NCBI GenBank assembly: GCA_964614585.1
Contig: CAZTLW010000042.1
Coordinates: 1-16,916, forward strand
Direction of reading: 5' to 3'
Length of the DNA stretch: 16,916 nucleotides
From: JAHEFX01 sp964614585
GTDB lineage: Bacteria > Actinomycetota > Acidimicrobiia > Spongiisociales > JAENVV01
Part shown: one piece after another, positions 13,483 through 16,916 of the stretch
Position numbering within the stretch: position 1 is the first letter of the stretch
Layout of the letters: every line of letters starts with the position of its first letter
Translations under genes and position numbers: made by a program
The notes under the pieces: generated by a model
The model's input: the letters and a program-made list of their open reading frames with translations, nothing else
The model's database searches: none
Told to the model about the DNA's origin: nothing

Positions 13483-13533
13483 CGTTCCTGTGTCGCCGAG
13501 CCCTCTGTGAGAGGGGTGGGCGACACAAGAACG
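13483..13533 (-). repeat. 51-nt palindromic repeat, copy B
   Basis: The arms CGTTCCTGTGTCGCC (13483-13497) and GGCGACACAAGAACG (13519-13533) pair except at C13488-A13528, with an inner CCCTC/GAGGG stem and TGTGA loop (13501-13515). The single C-A mismatch becomes G-U in minus-strand RNA. On the minus strand the element is 62 bp upstream of the F420 oxidoreductase start, possibly in its leader. The remaining parts of 13421-13591 show only the two promoter regions. Confidence 0.82.
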
Positions 13534-13579
13534 AGGGAGAGGGGCCCGAATCCCTCGCCGGTCTGGTTCGGGCGGCCCC

Positions 13580-13585
13580 TATCGT
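13580..13585 (+). promoter_or_regulatory. -10-like element, leaderless start of the MoxR gene
   Basis: TATCGT ends 6 bp before ATG 13592, with no Shine-Dalgarno between. It is the likely promoter of the MoxR-VWA pair. Confidence 0.5.
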
Positions 13586-13591
13586 CGGCCC

Positions 13592-14992
13592 ATGAGCGAC
13601 CGCCCCACCACCCTCGGAGGCCTCCGGGCCTCGGGCTGGGAACCCCGCACCGTCAAGGCCGAGGTCCGATCGAACCTCATCGACCGCATCCGGGCGGGCC
13701 GACCACTCGTCGACGGGATCGTCGGCTACGAGGACACCGTCGTGCCCGCCCTCGAGCGGGCGATCCTCGCCGGCCACGACATCATCCTCCTCGGCGAGCG
13801 GGGCCAGGGGAAGACCCGCCTCATCCGGGGCCTCATTGGCCTCCTGGACGAGGCGATCCCCGCCATCGACGGCACCGAGACCAACGACGACCCCTACGCC
13901 CCCAGCTCGGCCACCGGCCGCCGGATCCTCGCCGAGCAGGGCGACGACGCCCCGATTCGCTGGCTGGCCCCCGAGGACCGGTTCTCGGAGAAGCTCGCCA
14001 CGCCCGACATCGCCGTCGCCGACCTCATCGGCGACCTCGACCCGATCAAGGTCGCCGAGGGGCGCTACCTCACCGATGAGGAGACGATCCACCACGGGCT
14101 CGTCCCCCGCACCAACCGTGGCATCGTCTCCATCAACGAGCTCCCCGACCTGCCGCCCCGCATCCAGGTGGCGCTGCTCAACGTGCTCGAGGAGCGGGAC
14201 GTGCAGATTCGCGGTCACCTCGTGCGGCTCGAGCTCGACCTGCTGTTGGTCGCCACCGCCAACCCCGAGGACTACACCAACCGGGGCCGGATCATCACGC
14301 CCCTCAAGGACCGGTTCGGCTCGGAGGTGCGCACCCACTACCCGCGCACGGCCGAGCACGAGATCGCCATCGTCGGCCAGGAGCTGACGCCGCCGCCCGC
14401 CGACGTGGCCTGGGACCTGCCCCAGGTCATGCGGGAGGTCGTGGTGGCGCTCACCGAGCGGGCCCGCACCTCCAGTCACGTCAACCATCGCTCGGGGGTG
14501 TCGGTGCGGTTCTCGATCGCCAACGCCGAGACCCTCATCGCCTCCGCCATTCGTCGGGCGCTCCGGACCGGCGAGTCGCCGGCCGTACCCCGGGTGGCCG
14601 ACCTCCCGTCGCTCGTCCAGTCATCGATGGGTCGGCTCGAGTTCGAGGTCTTCGAGGAGGGTCGCGAGGAGGAGTTGCTGCGGCGCATGGTCTCGGAGGC
14701 AGTGCTCGACGTGTTCCGTGAGCGGCTCGGCACCGCCGACCTCTCCGGCGTCCTCGCCGCCTTCGACGCAGGCGTCGAGGTGGAGACCGGCGACCTCGTG
14801 CCGTCGGAGCAGGTCGTCGCCGACGCCGGCGACGTGCCGGACCTCGGGGACCTCCTGCGCCGGCTCGACCTCGCCGAGGAATCGCCCGCCCACGTCGCCT
14901 GCGGCCTCGAGTTCGTCATGGAGGGCCTCCACCTCACCCGCCGCCTGAACAAGGACGCCACGATGTCGGGCGGGACGGTGTACGCCGGCTGA
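13592..14992 (+). CDS. MoxR/magnesium chelatase ChlI-type AAA+ ATPase
   Basis: The 466-residue AAA+ protein has Walker A GERGQGKT (68-75), a Walker B region GIVSINELPDLPPRIQVALL (177-196), sensor 1 LVATANPEDYTNRGRIITPL (219-238) and an arginine-finger segment KDRFGSEVRTHYP (239-251). In the Walker B strand the usual Asp before Glu is Asn182, as I recall for this subfamily. A C-terminal helical lid (about 270-460) follows. MoxR ATPases work with VWA-domain proteins as chaperone- or metal-insertion-like machines; the next gene encodes such a partner and overlaps by one base (TGATG). The order and sizes resemble the mycobacterial Rv0958-Rv0959 pair, from memory. It is not part of chlorophyll synthesis on present evidence. 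ATG 13592 is supported by the -10 box six bases upstream. Confidence 0.93.
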   Translation: MSDRPTTLGGLRASGWEPRTVKAEVRSNLIDRIRAGRPLVDGIVGYEDTVVPALERAILAGHDIILLGERGQGKTRLIRGLIGLLDEAIPAIDGTETNDDPYAPSSATGRRILAEQGDDAPIRWLAPEDRFSEKLATPDIAVADLIGDLDPIKVAEGRYLTDEETIHHGLVPRTNRGIVSINELPDLPPRIQVALLNVLEERDVQIRGHLVRLELDLLLVATANPEDYTNRGRIITPLKDRFGSEVRTHYPRTAEHEIAIVGQELTPPPADVAWDLPQVMREVVVALTERARTSSHVNHRSGVSVRFSIANAETLIASAIRRALRTGESPAVPRVADLPSLVQSSMGRLEFEVFEEGREEELLRRMVSEAVLDVFRERLGTADLSGVLAAFDAGVEVETGDLVPSEQVVADAGDVPDLGDLLRRLDLAEESPAHVACGLEFVMEGLHLTRRLNKDATMSGGTVYAG

Positions 14993-16916
14993 TGTACCGC
15001 TACCGCCGCTGGGACGGCACCCAGGACCCGTTCGGGGACCTCCTCCCCGCCGACGAGCTCGTCGACCGGTTCTCCCGGGACCTGCTCGATGGGTGGGGTG
15101 CCGACCACGCCCTCGAGCGACTGCTCCGCCAGGGCCTCGACGGCCGTTTCGAGGGACTCGAGCAGTTGCAGGACCGGATCCGGCGGATGCGCGAGGCACT
15201 GGCCGAGCGGGGCCGCCTCGACCCCCTGGGGGACGTCCGCGAGCGCCTCGAGGCGATCACCGACCTCGAGCGGGAGGCGCTGGCCGGCGATCCCTCCGAG
15301 GATGCCCGGATGCGCGAGCTCGAACTGGAGATGCTGCCCGACTCACCGGCCCGCCGGATCGCCGAGCTGCGCGACCACGACTGGGCGTCGTCCGAGGCCG
15401 GCGAGCGGTTCGAGGCGCTCCTCGAGGAGCTGCGATCCGAGATGGCGTCGCAGGCCATCGCCGGGATGCGCGACGCCGTCGAGTCCATGTCCGAGGGGGA
15501 CCTGGCGGCGATGAAGGACATGATGGCCGACCTCAACGGCCTCCTCGCGGAGCACGCCGCCGGCACCGGGCCGTCCCAGGAGGCCTTCGACGAGTTCATG
15601 GCCCGCCACGGTCGGTTCTTCCCCGAGCAGCCCCGCACGTTCGACGAGCTCCTCGAGGTGCTCGCCCGCCGGGCGGCGGCGGCGAGCCGCTTCATGGCGT
15701 CGCTCTCGCCCGAGCAGCGCGCCGAGTTGGCCGCCCTCTCCGACGAGCTGCTCTCCGATCTCGACCTCCGCTTCCAGATGCAGCAGCTCGCCGACGGCCT
15801 GCGAGCCGCCATGCCGAATCTCGGGTGGGACCAGCCGGTGCCCCAGGGCGAGGGCGACCCGGTCGGCCTCGCCGAGGGTCTCGCCCGTATCGAGCAGGGG
15901 TCGCTGCTCGACCAACTCGACGATGCCCTCGGCCAGGACTACCCGGGTTCATCGCTCGCCGACATCGACCGGGAGGCGCTGGTGGCGGCGCTCGGCGAGG
16001 AGGCGGGCCGCGACCTCGACGCCCTCCGCCAGGTCGAGGCCGAGCTCGAGCGGGCCGGCGTCATCGCCCGATCCGAGGGCCGCCTCGAGCTGACCCCCCG
16101 TGGCGTCCGCAAGCTGGGGGAGCGGGCGCTGGTGACCGTGTTCGAGCGCCTCGACGCCGACCGGCCGGGCGGGCACGACACCTCGACGGTCGGTGGCCGG
16201 GGCGAGCCCACCGGCCAGTCCCGGCCGTGGCAGCACGGCGACGACCTCCGCCTCGACCTCACCCGCACGGTGTCCAACGCCGTGCGGCGCACCGGGCCCT
16301 CCACCGGCGGGGTGTCGCTCACGCTCGACGACTTCGAGATCGGCGAGTTGGAGCGCCGCACCCGGGTGGCCACCGTGCTCCTCCTGGACATGAGCCGGTC
16401 GATGCCCCTCCGGGGCCACTGGGTCCACGCCAAGCGGATGGCCCTCGCCCTCCACGCCCTGATCTCGGGCGCCTATCCCGAGGACAGCCTCGACATCGTC
16501 GGCTTCTCCGACCTCGCCCGCCGCATGACGCCCGCCGATCTCGCAGTCCTCGACTGGGAGCCGGTCTACGGGACCAACATGGAGCACGCCTTCAACCTCG
16601 CCGGCCGGATCCTCGCCGACCACTCCGACGCCTCCCGCCAGGTCCTGTTGGTGACCGACGGCGAGCCGACGGCGCACCTCATGGAGGGGGGGATGCCCTT
16701 CTTCCAGTGGCCGCCCGCCTGGGAGACGATCGAGAAGACCATGAAGGAGGCGATGCGCCTCGCCCGGTCGGGCGTGACGCTGAACGTCTTCATGCTCGAG
16801 GAGAGCCCGGGACTGGTGCGCTTCATGGACCACCTCGCCAAGACCGTCGGCGGTCGGGTGTTCGCCACCCCCAGCAGCGAGGTGGGCGAGATGATCGTCA
16901 GCGACTACGTGCGCCG
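14992..16916 (+). CDS. VWA-domain (MIDAS) protein, partner of MoxR, truncated by the window end
   Basis: An open frame of 641 codons runs to the end of the window without a stop. It begins MYRYRRWDGTQDPFGDLLPA. Residues about 20-450 are strongly helical and charged (Glu/Arg/Leu-rich, with several coiled segments), with no recognised domain. A von Willebrand factor A domain starts near 455 with a complete MIDAS metal site: DMSRS (Asp466, Ser468, Ser470), Thr528 in YGTNME and VTDGE (Thr555, Asp556). This domain binds a metal ion and a client or ligand. The start ATG overlaps the moxR stop (TGATG), so production is coupled. Given the partner, the protein is probably an adaptor of the ATPase, in the cytosol since no signal peptide or membrane helix is seen. 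The C-terminal end is outside the window. Confidence 0.92.
   Translation, partial: MYRYRRWDGTQDPFGDLLPADELVDRFSRDLLDGWGADHALERLLRQGLDGRFEGLEQLQDRIRRMREALAERGRLDPLGDVRERLEAITDLEREALAGDPSEDARMRELELEMLPDSPARRIAELRDHDWASSEAGERFEALLEELRSEMASQAIAGMRDAVESMSEGDLAAMKDMMADLNGLLAEHAAGTGPSQEAFDEFMARHGRFFPEQPRTFDELLEVLARRAAAASRFMASLSPEQRAELAALSDELLSDLDLRFQMQQLADGLRAAMPNLGWDQPVPQGEGDPVGLAEGLARIEQGSLLDQLDDALGQDYPGSSLADIDREALVAALGEEAGRDLDALRQVEAELERAGVIARSEGRLELTPRGVRKLGERALVTVFERLDADRPGGHDTSTVGGRGEPTGQSRPWQHGDDLRLDLTRTVSNAVRRTGPSTGGVSLTLDDFEIGELERRTRVATVLLLDMSRSMPLRGHWVHAKRMALALHALISGAYPEDSLDIVGFSDLARRMTPADLAVLDWEPVYGTNMEHAFNLAGRILADHSDASRQVLLVTDGEPTAHLMEGGMPFFQWPPAWETIEKTMKEAMRLARSGVTLNVFMLEESPGLVRFMDHLAKTVGGRVFATPSSEVGEMIVSDYVR

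Noticed and set aside
12428..14488. A 686-codon minus-strand frame that extends the F420 oxidoreductase upstream across the MoxR gene.
   Set aside because: The upstream part is antisense to the MoxR gene and has no family features; the enzyme homology begins exactly at ATG 13420, which has a ribosome-binding site.
13592..16916. The ATPase-VWA pair considered as magnesium chelatase for chlorophyll, or as a ternary defence system.
   Set aside because: No other tetrapyrrole or defence genes are nearby, and the pair resembles a broadly conserved housekeeping actinobacterial locus.

Overview
The window is about 17 kb of high-GC chromosomal DNA from an actinomycete-type bacterium, most likely an acidimicrobiia-like or other deep-branching Actinomycetota lineage. 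The evidence is an actinobacterial CBS-containing GuaB1, an F420-dependent glucose-6-phosphate-dehydrogenase-like enzyme, the Nif3-like/C4-zinc-ribbon gene pair, and many genes whose -10-like box lies only 6-7 bp before the start codon (leaderless transcription). The placement is inferred from family knowledge; no rRNA is present. No insertion sequence, prophage gene, CRISPR array, defence locus or biosynthetic cluster was found, and coding density is very high.

Layout: (1) 1-413 (-) is the N-terminal part of a primary-type sigma-70 factor, divergent from a tRNA-Val(UAC) at 523-595. The tRNA is followed by a perfect hairpin and a 7-bp tandem repeat. (2) 693-1184 (+) is a small membrane-anchored hypothetical protein, convergent with guaB1 (1188-2624, -). 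(3) 2687-6342 (+) holds a fused membrane/spermidine-synthase-like protein, a YccF protein, and a NarL-type histidine kinase/response regulator pair joined by an ATGA overlap. (4) 6343-6514 carries copy A of a 51-nt palindromic repeat, then a small two-TM protein (6515-6805, +). (5) 6802-8596 (-) holds an uncharacterised protein and a membrane acyltransferase. (6) 8688-9110 (+) is a small helical protein, overlapping the end of a TspO/MBR-like protein (9085-9537, -). (7) 9592-11611 (+) is a tightly coupled Nif3-like, zinc-ribbon coiled-coil and YdjM-like hydrolase run. (8) 11574-13420 (-) holds a TauE/SafE permease and an F420-dependent oxidoreductase. (9) 13421-13591 carries copy B of the 51-nt repeat. 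(10) 13592-16916 (+) is a MoxR/ChlI-type AAA+ ATPase overlapping a VWA (MIDAS) protein that runs off the window.

The genes are mostly housekeeping or conserved-hypothetical rather than one pathway. Functional units are the two-component pair, the Nif3/zinc-ribbon pair and the MoxR-VWA pair (a chaperone/insertase-like ATPase with its metal-binding adaptor). The most unusual items are non-coding: a pair of 51-nt palindromes whose differences keep base pairing only in the minus-strand RNA, a heptamer tandem repeat beside the tRNA, the recurrent leaderless promoter spacing, and a hairpin that encloses the ribosome-binding site and start of the TauE gene.
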